Shown one piece after another: positions 46,072 through 55,117 of a stretch of DNA of 64,000 bases; within the stretch, counting starts at the first letter, position 1, and every line of letters begins with the position of its first letter. A program made the translations under genes and the position numbers. The stretch is from Bacteroidales bacterium. Lineage in GTDB: Bacteria > Bacteroidota > Bacteroidia > Bacteroidales > FEN-979. The notes beneath the pieces are model-generated. The model was given only the letters and a program-made list of their open reading frames with translations, did no database searches and had not been told where the DNA came from. The stretch is from assembly GCA_023229525.1 (NCBI GenBank), contig JALNZC010000019.1:8150-72149 (forward strand), in the 5' to 3' direction.

Positions 46072-47241
46072 ATGGAAAAGATTTACAGATGGTTCAGGTC
46101 CTTTATCGTGGTAATGGCATTATTAATGGCATTGCTGATTGCATTTTCGACTTGCCTTAGCGGCCAGAACAAAACAGACAGCCTTACTGATAATTTGAAA
46201 GCTGAGATGTACAAAAAGCTGAAGCATTTTACCTTTGGTTTTTATGTTGATGCCTATTATAACGGAACCATTAACAGCAGGAGTGACACTTCAAATGTTG
46301 TGCCTTTCGCAAGCAACTGCCCTATTCAGAATCAGTCACGACTGAATGTCGCAGCCATTGAAATAGGCTACACCGCCGATAAGGTTAGGGGAATGCTTGC
46401 ACTTCAGTTCGGTGATGCTCCTAACCTGCTGGCTACACCGGAGTCCGAGTTCATTAAAACCCTTAGACAGGCTAATTTCGGATTTCATCTCAGTAAAAAA
46501 TTATGGCTTGATTTCGGTTATTTCCTGAATCCGGTTGGTTTGGAATCAACATGGCCTGTTCTCAACGACCTGAGTACCGTGAGTATAGGTGGGTATTATG
46601 AACCGGGGAATGTGCTGGGGGTAAAACTTACCTGGAATGCTTCTGATAAATTCTGGGGTGGGATTATGTTTGGGAATCATTATTCTCTGGCTTACGGGAA
46701 AAACACGCATATGGCTGTACTGGTATTTGTCTATTACCAACCCATACCCAGGCTTACGCTCAATTACAATAATCTTTTCGGCAACCAGGCTCTTAAAAGT
46801 GCACAGATCAAGAACGATATTCTGTATAATAACTTCATTATTCAGTACAATCCTATTGATCCTGTGTTCTTCACCGGTCAATTAGATTTTGCAGCACAAT
46901 CCAACAGCCAGATGACTCCCGATACGAATAAAATCGCAACCATGTTTTCAGGTCTGATCGAGGCGAAGTATGTCTTTCTGACCAAGTTTGCGGTCACAGG
47001 AAGATATGAATTTTTCAATGATTATGATGGTTTTCTCTCAGGTCTTTATTTCTACAATAACCGGAATCGTGGACTTTTCACACAGGGGTTTTCCGTCGGG
47101 TTCGAATACAAACCCATTAAAATCGGCTATCTCAGACTGGAATACAAGCATTTATATGCAGATCCTGGCAATAACATTTTCATTAGCGAGAAGAGCGACC
47201 AGTTACAATCTCTTGTTTTTACAACGGGAGTAAGATTCTGA
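46072..47241 (+). CDS. outer-membrane beta-barrel porin (BBP2-like)
   Basis: 389 residues with a signal peptide (MALLMALLIAFSTCLSGQ) and an alternating amphipathic barrel to the end, closing with a C-terminal aromatic residue (FTTGVRF). The strand with NPVGLESTWPVLND and the start YVDAYYNGTINSRSD match the putative beta-barrel porin-2 (OmpL-like) type. It would allow diffusion of small solutes across the outer membrane. It lies beside the decarboxylase and antiporter; whether it serves that pathway is unproven. Confidence 0.75.
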   Translation: MEKIYRWFRSFIVVMALLMALLIAFSTCLSGQNKTDSLTDNLKAEMYKKLKHFTFGFYVDAYYNGTINSRSDTSNVVPFASNCPIQNQSRLNVAAIEIGYTADKVRGMLALQFGDAPNLLATPESEFIKTLRQANFGFHLSKKLWLDFGYFLNPVGLESTWPVLNDLSTVSIGGYYEPGNVLGVKLTWNASDKFWGGIMFGNHYSLAYGKNTHMAVLVFVYYQPIPRLTLNYNNLFGNQALKSAQIKNDILYNNFIIQYNPIDPVFFTGQLDFAAQSNSQMTPDTNKIATMFSGLIEAKYVFLTKFAVTGRYEFFNDYDGFLSGLYFYNNRNRGLFTQGFSVGFEYKPIKIGYLRLEYKHLYADPGNNIFISEKSDQLQSLVFTTGVRF

Positions 47242-47427
47242 ACAGGATAAACAAAAAAACTTTTAAAAAGGAAGGGGTGAAACAGATGATATTTTTACAC
47301 GATACCCCGTGTCATTTCAGGGGTACAGAAGATATTTCAGATACGAGCTATGTATCCGATCATGTATCCTATAAAAACCACCTACAATATATTTTGTAAG
47401 TGGCTGAATTCTCGGCTCCCCTTACTG

Positions 47428-47592
47428 CTAAAAGTTGTAACTATTTGACTTCCTTCCTACAGATTTAAAGCGTTCATCTTCTGGACAATCAATTTTAATG
47501 AATGATGGGGGATCAATACCTTTTTGAAAAAAGTGTATCATATTCACCGGTAACACAATCAAAATATACAAGGTGACTGTCCACCAATCCAT
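47428..47592 (-). CDS. possible small membrane protein, 54 aa
   Basis: An ATG frame on the minus strand with one helix (MDWWTVTLYILIVLPVNMIH) and a polar, structured-looking tail (FIKIDCPEDERFKSVGRKSN). The frame stays open to about 47640 without a start. It may be a small protein, or the C-terminal end of a decayed gene. A second overlapping frame also reads plausibly, so the evidence is limited. Confidence 0.35.
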   Translation of the reverse strand: MDWWTVTLYILIVLPVNMIHFFQKGIDPPSFIKIDCPEDERFKSVGRKSNSYNF

Positions 47593-47689
47593 AAATCCGT
47601 GATTGTGCTCCCATCTTGTTGTTTGAACATTAAATAAAAAATACGTTCAGGACAAGCGAAACAGGTTTATTTTCTTGTGGGGTAACATC

Positions 47690-48592
47690 TTACTGAATCA
47701 CCAACTTTTTACTTTCAATTCCTAATTTGCTCTGAATTTTCACAAGGTAAATTCCTTTTGCCAGCATACTCACATCCATTTCAATCGGATTTTGGTTTTG
47801 GAATTTATCTTGCTTAACCTGTTCACCTTTCATATTTAAAACACTTATCGTGGTTTCTCCAAGAAATTTGTTGTAATTGGCAATTGTGATTTTATTATAT
47901 GTTGGATTTGGGGCAATTAGAATTTGATTTTCGGCAACAGCGTTTTCAATAATTGATGTTAGCCTACATTCATTACCTGGTGATGAAGTCCAGGCAATTT
48001 GATTATTTATTCTCACGCACCATAAATCATTCCCAAATTCAAATATAGGAGCAATAGGAGCAAAAGCACCAAGAGTGGTTCCAATACCCTCAATCAGTGC
48101 TGCGTAATTATCATTAAGCCAATATCTTTTATGATACTGGTTGCCTATTAGAACTGAGTCTATAGATTGAACTATATTTTTGAATCCGACATATAGATAT
48201 GTAATAGGCAAAGTATCACCGATATTCAAATTAAAGTCATAAGCAAGTGTATCTACCCCGTTTTCATATAAATAAATTTTTTTGTTTGTACTATCTTGTC
48301 TGAAAGCGCCATAATATCGTCCGTAATAATAGTAACCGGGAGGAGGACCAATAGAACTCATATAACCATTTTTATACAGTATATGATACGTGTAAATGCC
48401 AATTGTTGTATCTCCGCCAATATATAAGTTGTAATCATCATCGACAATCGGACCAGAACCACCAACCATATACCAATATCTTCCAACCCAAATAACATTT
48501 GACTCTGGAAAAGGGTGATAAACATTTGTCTGACCGTTAGAGAATTTGAAAGTCATTACCAAGACTGCCAGAATTAATATTGATTTTTTCAT
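47690..48592 (-). CDS. T9SS-secreted protein, 300 aa
   Basis: 300 residues from the ATG at 48592 (MKKSILILAVLVMTFKFSNG, a signal peptide); the longer upstream frame has an unlikely leader. The N-terminal 220 residues are rich in tyrosine and glycine (YMVGGSGPIVDDDYN, PPGYYYYGRYYG) and unrecognised. The C-terminal 75 residues are a T9SS type A sorting domain (ILIAPNPTYNKITIANYNKF, then AKGIYLVKIQSKLG). Surface or secreted protein of unknown function. Downstream of the chimeric 173-residue frame and separated by 154 bases. Confidence 0.75.
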   Translation of the reverse strand: MKKSILILAVLVMTFKFSNGQTNVYHPFPESNVIWVGRYWYMVGGSGPIVDDDYNLYIGGDTTIGIYTYHILYKNGYMSSIGPPPGYYYYGRYYGAFRQDSTNKKIYLYENGVDTLAYDFNLNIGDTLPITYLYVGFKNIVQSIDSVLIGNQYHKRYWLNDNYAALIEGIGTTLGAFAPIAPIFEFGNDLWCVRINNQIAWTSSPGNECRLTSIIENAVAENQILIAPNPTYNKITIANYNKFLGETTISVLNMKGEQVKQDKFQNQNPIEMDVSMLAKGIYLVKIQSKLGIESKKLVIQ

Positions 48593-48746
48593 TATTGTCT
48601 CGTTTTCTGTTTTATGGCTGATTGTTTTTAGCAATGGCACGAATGCTGCAGCTAAACCCCGTGCATTGGTCTCCGGATCGCCCAACGATCCCGATATTTC
48701 AAAGCATAGAGTTTAGTTGCCATATTAGCAATAGATTATTCTATCA

Positions 48747-49268
48747 TTAGTTTACTGTTGTAATGATTTGTTCCCATTGAGAAACGAACAAAATATAATC
48801 CCGCATGAAATGAACTGCAGCCGTATTATAAGCTGGGTTAGAATAAACAGACCCTTCTGGAGTGAAACTTGCATTTCCCACATTGACCCAATTGTCGCCA
48901 TCAAATTTCACTACAGTCGCTTTGGCAGACGGACTGTTTGAATAGGCTATAGTAGGTTGACCAGATGGACTATAACACGGATAAAATATACTCCGGATGT
49001 ATTCCACGTTATTGATTAAAGCCAGTTTTAATGCTATTAACAGGTAATTACTTTCTGGTTGTTTTGTGTGTGTTGCAGAAACGAAAACAGCACCATTTGA
49101 GTTCCCAAAATTAACAATTATTGAAGATGTTCTTTGTCCGCTGGTAATTGTCGAACCAGTTGGAACTGTCCATGCATATCCAACGGTACCAGATAATGGA
49201 GTAATGGAATAAATCTCCCCAGTGGAATTTATACAAGGGTTTTCGTTAGAAAGTACTTGTTTTTTCAT
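48747..49268 (-). pseudogene. chimeric remnant of T9SS-type surface proteins
   Basis: 173 residues. The first five codons (MKKQV) and the leader DNA match those of the gene at 49651, but the signal peptide is missing. It jumps directly into a PKD/Ig-like stretch (SGTVGYAWTVPTGSTITSG, SSIIVNFGNSNGAVFVSA) and then into a repeat of another type (GDNWVNVGNASFTPEG, preceded by SGQPTIAYSNSPSAKATVVK). No C-terminal sorting domain. The composition of unrelated pieces, all common in Bacteroidota surface proteins, suggests a rearranged gene that cannot be exported. Confidence 0.6.
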
Positions 49269-49491
49269 AATCTTTGGATTTGCGATTGGATTTCATTCTT
49301 GGAAAATATCTTCATTCTGTTTTTCACAACGATTTGATAATGAGGAATCAACAAATTATTTGTATTGCCTGATTCATAACATTATTGAATTGATAATGAA
49401 CACATTGAACCCATTAAATATAATAACAAAATATTGGATTTGGTTCGATATGTTGAATATTTGTTTAGATTCTAAAATTTTATTCTTTGGA
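49253..49491. repeat. leader duplication, copy A
   Basis: About 240 bases covering the first five codons and the upstream region of the chimeric frame. It aligns with 50910-51146, which lies in the same place before the FISUMP gene. Shared blocks include GTACTTGTTTTTTCATAATC, TTTGATAATGA and AATATAATAACAAAA. I estimate roughly two thirds identity. Confidence 0.75.
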
Positions 49492-49650
49492 GTATAATCA
49501 ATAGCCCATCAATAGACCAAGGCAGGTGTTGATAATTTATACTCTGGGTCAGCATACCAAAAAAATTCCCGGAGTGAAGCGAATCCACACCGGGAACCAT
49601 ATACCTGACTTTATCTGGAGTTTATGAGTGTTGTAACCGTATTGACTTGC

Positions 49651-50925
49651 TTACTGCTTAATAATCTTTGAAGTTTCAGACTTATCACCAGCAATCACAC
49701 GGATAAAGTATACTCCTGCTGGCCTGTCAGATAATGAGAATTGGTGTCTGAATTCTCCGGTTAATCTTGTCGTCAATACCTTTTCCCCCCATATTCCATA
49801 TAACTCTACCGTGGCCGCATCATCGATAAAATCACAGTTTAATTCAAGAATGAAGTTGCTGGCAGTAGGGTTTGGATAAACCTTAATGGATGATTTTGCG
49901 TCAATTATTTCGTTGTGTTCTCCATCTGATAACACCCCGGGAAGTGAAAGGGCTTTTGTTCCGCAATATTGTCCAGTCGATGTAATATAACCGTTCATAT
50001 ATCCTCCTGAATAGACAGTGGTCGTAGGTTGATAAATGATGTTCTGACCTGCAATCATGGTGGCACTTCCCCCGTTCTGAACGGTAAAGGTTGTTCCCTC
50101 CCCTGCAACGGTAATGGTTTGTGTGGCATTATAACAACTGTCGTATCCACCAGGGATGTTGATATTTTTTATCGTGCGGTTTTCGGGAACAGGAGGTAGT
50201 TCATCTTTTATGCACCGTACTGAAAAACCCACGGATTTGACGGTCCACCCTGAAAGCAAACTCTCCCCCCAGTTATAGAGTTGCAAGTACCATGCGGTGG
50301 TGGGATCATTCTGCTTGTACCAGAAAAAGGCATCACTATGAAGCCAATGAAAACAGCCATAAATGGTACAACTCACCTGGCCGGCCGGAAGAGCAGTAAA
50401 ACCACTGCTGTTGGATGCGCCTGTATTCGGTTCAGTCCAATGCTCCAACCCCGTTTCTTTCATTTTTCCACCGGCAACCGCCAACCCTCCTAAAAAGGTG
50501 ACTAATGTATCCCATTCTCCTCCGGTCGGAATATGCCACCCAGCAGGACAGATTCCCCTGACTCCAGGTGTTGATGTCCATTGCAACATATTGTCCCACG
50601 AGTATAATCCGCCGTATATCGTACAATTGGCTTCACTGTTATCATAACAGAATTTCTCAATAGCACTTTGGTTGTTTTGTTCCTGGTCGCCGGGGATCAT
50701 TATACCAATGTTCAGGTTCTGTGCCATCCAGCATTGGGTGCCGATTAAAACAGTATTATAAATTTTCCCGTTGCGCGAATCGGTTATAGGCTGACCACAG
50801 GCGTCGAGTCGTGTGGAATTATGGAATGAAGGTTTGACGGCATTGACGACAACCTGAGCAGGAAGTTGTGTGTTGATAACCATCATAATTATCGCAAAAA
50901 TGAAAGAATGTACTTGTTTTTTCAT
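49651..50925 (-). CDS. FISUMP-domain protein with T9SS sorting domain
   Basis: 424 residues with a signal peptide (HSFIFAIIMMVINTQLPA). Residues about 38-245 form a FISUMP domain with its hallmarks: CGQPITDSRNGKIYNTVLIG, QCWMAQNLNIG, GICPAGWHIPTGGEWDTLV, GFTALPAGQ. Residues about 262-332 are a CYNATQTITVAG module also found in the gene at 52019. The C-terminus is a T9SS type A sorting domain (SIKVYPNPTASNFILEL, then PAGVYFIRVIAGDKSE). It is a surface or secreted protein of unknown role. The leader is shared with the chimeric gene next to it. Confidence 0.85.
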   Translation of the reverse strand: MKKQVHSFIFAIIMMVINTQLPAQVVVNAVKPSFHNSTRLDACGQPITDSRNGKIYNTVLIGTQCWMAQNLNIGIMIPGDQEQNNQSAIEKFCYDNSEANCTIYGGLYSWDNMLQWTSTPGVRGICPAGWHIPTGGEWDTLVTFLGGLAVAGGKMKETGLEHWTEPNTGASNSSGFTALPAGQVSCTIYGCFHWLHSDAFFWYKQNDPTTAWYLQLYNWGESLLSGWTVKSVGFSVRCIKDELPPVPENRTIKNINIPGGYDSCYNATQTITVAGEGTTFTVQNGGSATMIAGQNIIYQPTTTVYSGGYMNGYITSTGQYCGTKALSLPGVLSDGEHNEIIDAKSSIKVYPNPTASNFILELNCDFIDDAATVELYGIWGEKVLTTRLTGEFRHQFSLSDRPAGVYFIRVIAGDKSETSKIIKQ

Positions 50926-51146
50926 AATCTTTGAATCTGGGATTGGATAATGGTCTTGGGAAATACGATCAGACCGTTTTTTACAATAGTTTGATAATGA
51001 ATAATCAAAATCATATTCAGTATCGGTGAAGCCATAACATCATTAAACAATTAATGAGCGCATTGGAATTGTGAATATAATAACAAAACATGGAATCTAT
51101 CTCTATCTGTTGAAATATTTTTTCAGATTCGATAATTTTACTTGGA
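50910..51146. repeat. leader duplication, copy B
   Basis: Counterpart of the repeat at 49253-49491, same orientation. It contains the first codons and the upstream region of the FISUMP gene. The two copies place the same promoter/leader in front of two different coding regions. Confidence 0.75.
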
Positions 51147-51192
51147 TGAAGACTGATGACTTGGTCAAATAATCCAGTAAAGGAGGATTAGC

Positions 51193-51240
51193 ATGAACTT
51201 AAGAATCAAAAAAAAATTCACACTTCATATTTACGTGTGA
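51193..51240 (+). other. 15-codon frame behind a perfect Shine-Dalgarno
   Basis: AAAGGAGG at 51179-51186 is followed six bases later by ATG and a short basic peptide (MNLRIKKKFTLHIYV). Strong Shine-Dalgarno sites are rare here. It may be a leader peptide or the stump of a lost gene. Confidence 0.3.
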
Positions 51241-51408
51241 ATCAACTTATTCAAGTTCCTCCCCCCATCTAAGCCTTAAAATTGGGTTTGTCCCTAGTGG
51301 CCTTGTGGAATGATTTAACTGTCTCTTAATCAGTTTAATATTTCCTCCACCCCTAACGTGTGGTGTTGGAATATTCCAACATATAATCATTTCCAAAAAT
51401 TTAAAGTC

Positions 51409-51765
51409 ATGGTTACGATCTCAGGTTACAGTATCCGGCAAAATGTGGATGGCAAAAGCTTTTGCACTCTTACCCTCCTGGGTGGTATTGAACTCGTGGA
51501 GTCAACAATCATTGGCCAGTTTTATGCTACAGCACGAAAGGCCTCAATTACAAGCACCTTCCCAAAGGAAGTCTATACGGCTCTCATGGGGACAACTCTC
51601 CCGGGGATTATAGAAAAGGTGGAAAGCGAGCCTTACGAATACACCATTAAGGAGACAAACGAAACCATTATGTTAAGCCACAAGTTCATTTTCAACCCAA
51701 CACCAAACGAAGTAACGATGGGGGAAGCAGTATTTGGACCGGAGTTGGCAATGGTCCAGGGGTAA
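51409..51765 (+). CDS. hypothetical protein, 118 aa
   Basis: 118 residues from the ATG at 51409 (MVTISGYSIRQNVDG); the frame opens 17 codons earlier but those residues read as non-protein. A beta-rich small soluble protein (KSFCTLTLLGGIELVE, FYATARKASITSTF) without signal peptide. It resembles an OB-fold-like small protein by pattern only. Function unknown. It is alone between secreted-protein genes. Confidence 0.55.
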   Translation: MVTISGYSIRQNVDGKSFCTLTLLGGIELVESTIIGQFYATARKASITSTFPKEVYTALMGTTLPGIIEKVESEPYEYTIKETNETIMLSHKFIFNPTPNEVTMGEAVFGPELAMVQG

Positions 51766-51949
51766 AGTCCACATCAGAAGTATGAAAAGGTAGTAATCAG
51801 TTATTACGCAACACCATAAAAAAATATATGGTCATGTCGTAATTCGCTTTTTTATCCGCTAAGAATTGAATTATTATACAGAACCATGATTCTTTTCGGA
51901 AACTGCAACACGGCAAGTTGTATCTTTAAAAATAAATATTGATTCACCG

Positions 51950-51982
51950 TTTGGAAAATATTAAGGTTTTTATCTATATTCG
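51950..51982 (+). promoter_or_regulatory. Bacteroidota-type promoter of the YCF48-like gene
   Basis: TTTG at 51950-51953, 21 bases, then TATATTCG at 51975-51982, which differs from TAnnTTTG by one base. It lies 37 bases before the ATG at 52019. Confidence 0.5.
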
Positions 51983-52018
51983 TGGTGTTAATAATTTTTA
52001 TCATAAAAATGTGAAACC

Positions 52019-53613
52019 ATGAAAATGAAACTGCTGCCTTTTATTGTATGGTTCTTTTCCCTCTCAATGATCAAGGGGCAAAACTGGGAACAGCTTGCCA
52101 TTCCATATCAGGGAAATGTAGGTGCCATCGGTTTTCATATCGTTGATGATCAAAAAATGATTATTGAATATTCCAGCGGTTCAGTTTATTCAAGCATTAA
52201 CCTCGGATCCAGCTGGACTGAAATTCAGCTTGGTGCAAGTTGCCAACCCCAGGTGCAAGCATGGAGTTTTTATGACGCACTGAATGGATTTCTTTCCTAT
52301 AATTGCGGTACAAGCACTAGTTATGTGCTGAAAACAAACAATGAAGGAATTACCTGGAAACTGTTTCCTGTACCATTGTTCCACATCCACCGATGTGCTA
52401 TGGAGGTGATGAGTTTGGCCAGGTAACAAAAGTTTATTTTACTGATTCACTGCATGGTTTTTCACTTTCAAATTGGGGCACCTTGTTAACCACTATAGAT
52501 GGTGCTCAAACTTGGCAAAACCAATGCTTTGAAATTGGTCAGACTATGCCTTCTGGTGTAGTCGTGCACTTTAAAGAGATCGCCTTAAGTGGGAATAAAG
52601 GGTTTCTGTTGGCAAATGATGCATGGAGTGCAGGCAACTGGATTTTTAGGACCAGCAATGGGGGAGTTACCTGGGCTGAGTGGACGACTTTTGCAGGCGG
52701 TCTTAAAGGTCGATATTATCGCAAAGTATATTTCCATGGAACGAATTCAATTTTTATTTGCGGCGCTGCCGGAAAAGTGATACGCTCATTCGATGGAGGC
52801 AATACATTTGACACTCTCACAACCAGTCCGGTTGGCGATTTATACAATATGAAATTTTTTGACAGTTTAAATGGGATGATGGTTGGCGTTGGTGAGGGGA
52901 ATACGCAGCTTACTTTCAGGTCTGACAATGGAGGAATTTCCTGGTTTCAGGTCAATGTCCCTGGATATAACAGACCGTTTTACTGGATAGAACAAGGGCT
53001 GGATGGTACTGTTTATCTTGGTGGCGAGTTATCAGCTGATTCCAGCTTCATTTTTAAATCTGATTTTATGGTAGTGCCATCTTCATTGGCAATACAAAAT
53101 ACAACACTGACAAATGGCCAAACAAAATGTTATAACGCTACCCAAACAATCAATGTAGCTGGAAATGGAACAACTTTTACTATCCAAAACGGAGGGAATG
53201 CAACCTTGATTGCTGGACAAAACATAGTCTATCTTCCGGGAACCTCAGTGGATGAAGGTGGTTACATGTGGGGTTATATTACACCCAACGGTCAATATTG
53301 TGGAACAAAAGCCCCTTCAGCTCCTGCAGTTCTTACCAGTCAAGAAGAGCCAATCTCTGGAATAGAAAAATCATCTTTTAAGATTTATCCGAATCCTACC
53401 ACCGGAAACTTCACCCTTGAGCTAACTGGAGATGTTCAAGCGGATAAAATTTCCATGGATGTATATGGAATGTTCGGCGAGAAGGTGCTGACTGCAACAT
53501 TAAACGGAGAACGAAAACAAGAGTTCTCGTTATCAGACAGGCAAACTGCAGTATATTTTATCCGTGTTATAGCTGGTGATAAGATTGAAACTTTAAAGAT
53601 CATTAAACAGTAA
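52019..53613 (+). pseudogene. T9SS-secreted YCF48-like propeller protein, frameshifted
   Basis: Two frames, 52019-52426 and 52393-53613, read as one protein. The first has the signal peptide (LLPFIVWFFSLSMIKG) and the first propeller blades (SSINLGSSWTEIQLG, NNEGITWKLFPVP). Near 52380-52392 the sense passes to another frame (MCYGGDEFGQVTKVYF). The propeller continues with blades such as LTTIDGAQTW, RTSNGGVTWAEW and RSDNGGISWFQV. Next comes a CYNATQTINVAG module (about 70 residues) shared with the 49651 gene, and a T9SS sorting domain (FKIYPNPTTGNFTLELTG, ending IRVIAGDKIETLKII). A single-base change repairs it. Either a recent pseudogene or a sequencing error. Confidence 0.7.
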
Positions 53614-53640
53614 GATTGTCAATAGTTAAAATGTTTATAT

Positions 53641-54543
53641 ATGAAGAAAGTAGTCTATTTGATCAGTATGGTAGCACTCTTGATTCTTGCCGCAGTTCAA
53701 GGTTATGCACAGGTAGGAATAAATTCAGATGGTAGTGCTCCCGATAATTCGGCAATACTCGATGTTAAATCAACTTCCAGGGGATTTCTCCCTCCGCGGA
53801 TGACACAGGAACAGATCGGGGAAATATCAGCTCCTGCTGATGGGCTAATGGTGTTCTGTACTACCGACGGCAAAATATATGTCTTTGTAGCAGCTGATAA
53901 TAAGTGGAAAGAGATACTATACGGCCCGGGATTTATCAATCCAACCTACTGCGGACAGCCGATAACCGACAACAGGGACAATAAGACCTACAATACGGTT
54001 TTGATCGGCAACCAGTGCTGGATGAAGGAGAACATGAATCTCGGTACCATGATACAGGCCGGTACAGCCCAGACGAACCATACTGGCTTTGAAAAATACT
54101 GTATGAGTAATCAGGAAGCAAATTGTGATGTCTATGGTGGCCTATATCAATGGAATAACGCAATGCAATGGACGCAGGTCCCGGGTTCACAAGGGATCTG
54201 CCCGACAGGATGGCACATTCCGACAGAAGCTGATTGGGGCACCCTTGTAACCTTTCTGGGGGGTGATGCAGTTGCCGGCGGAATGATGAAGGAAGCCGGG
54301 ACGGAACATTGGAGTTCTCCAAATACCGGTACCAACAGCAGTGGTTTTACCGCGTTAGGCGGCGGCTTCACCCATTTGAGTAGCTTTATGTCATTCAAAG
54401 TCTATGGAACCTTCTGGTCATCGACCCAGTACCTTTCTTTCTCTTACTCTTTTACCAGGGAACTCTGGTTTTCAGGTGATTACGTACATGATCATGCGAC
54501 AGAATGGGGTGACGGCTATTCGATACGATGCCTTCGTGATTGA
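53641..54543 (+). CDS. FISUMP-domain protein
   Basis: 300 residues with a signal peptide (VYLISMVALLILAAVQGYA). A first domain at about 24-95 (VGINSDGSAPDNSAILDVKS and GFLPPRMTQEQ) is a common N-terminal module in Bacteroidota surface proteins. A FISUMP domain follows at about 100-300 (CGQPITDNRDNKTYNTVLIG, GICPTGWHIPTEADWGTLV, SSGFTALGGGF). There is no T9SS sorting domain. It starts 28 bases after the preceding T9SS gene and may share its transcript. Function unknown. Confidence 0.8.
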   Translation: MKKVVYLISMVALLILAAVQGYAQVGINSDGSAPDNSAILDVKSTSRGFLPPRMTQEQIGEISAPADGLMVFCTTDGKIYVFVAADNKWKEILYGPGFINPTYCGQPITDNRDNKTYNTVLIGNQCWMKENMNLGTMIQAGTAQTNHTGFEKYCMSNQEANCDVYGGLYQWNNAMQWTQVPGSQGICPTGWHIPTEADWGTLVTFLGGDAVAGGMMKEAGTEHWSSPNTGTNSSGFTALGGGFTHLSSFMSFKVYGTFWSSTQYLSFSYSFTRELWFSGDYVHDHATEWGDGYSIRCLRD

Positions 54544-54615
54544 TGTGCGATATTAGAGCGAAGTTGTGAAGGGCAAGTGATTACCGATTTATATAATTGA
54601 AACTGGCTTTAACCA

Positions 54616-54891
54616 ATGAATTGGAAGCTATCCATAAAATATTTCACCGTCCGTTTTTGTAATGATCTTTTGCTTAACGGATATAGTGACTGGTTCTTAC
54701 CATCGTTGGATGAACTGGAACTGATGTTCCAGCGAAAAACTATAATTGGCGGTTTTGTTGATGCCTTCTATTGGAGTTCCTCCGAATACGATGCTGATCA
54801 TGCATGGCTTGTGTACTTTGGCTTTTTAGGCCAAAGCATTGACATTAAGGGTGGCGGTCCATATGCTGTACGTGCAATCAGGGCTTTTTAA
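54616..54891 (+). pseudogene. DUF1566/Lcl-type domain fragment
   Basis: 91 residues. The second part is a good match to the end of a DUF1566/Lcl-type domain (NDLLLNGYSDWFLPSLDELE, then YWSSSEYDADHAWLVYFGF and AVRAIRAF). There is no signal peptide and the first 20 residues look like junk. So this is a headless piece of a surface-protein module. Confidence 0.6.
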
Positions 54892-55117
54892 TAATCAATT
54901 TAGCTATTTCCCCTACGAGATCGGTAAAAAGTATGAAAGACCGATGTTGCAATTTTTAAAAACAGTGTAATAGTTTTTATTCAATTCGCATCAAATCAAA
55001 TAGTTATCATGGGCACAACCTACAATCTTGATAATACATTGTGTAGTCTTTTTGTAAGTCCATAAATTGAGATGATGTTCATTTTCTGATTTTTCAGCTT
55101 GACTTTCAATGGTTTAG

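Noticed and set aside
47300..47326. Hairpin TACCCC...GGGGTA after the porin
   Set aside because: Stem of six with an 11-base loop and no T-run; too weak to call a terminator.
48660..48710. GCCCAAC/GTTGGGC motif resembling an integron attC core
   Set aside because: Only one half was found. No matching partner core or cassette structure is visible on either strand.
52375..52400. Programmed ribosomal frameshift
   Set aside because: No slippery heptamer with a downstream structure was recognised; simple error or decay is more likely.
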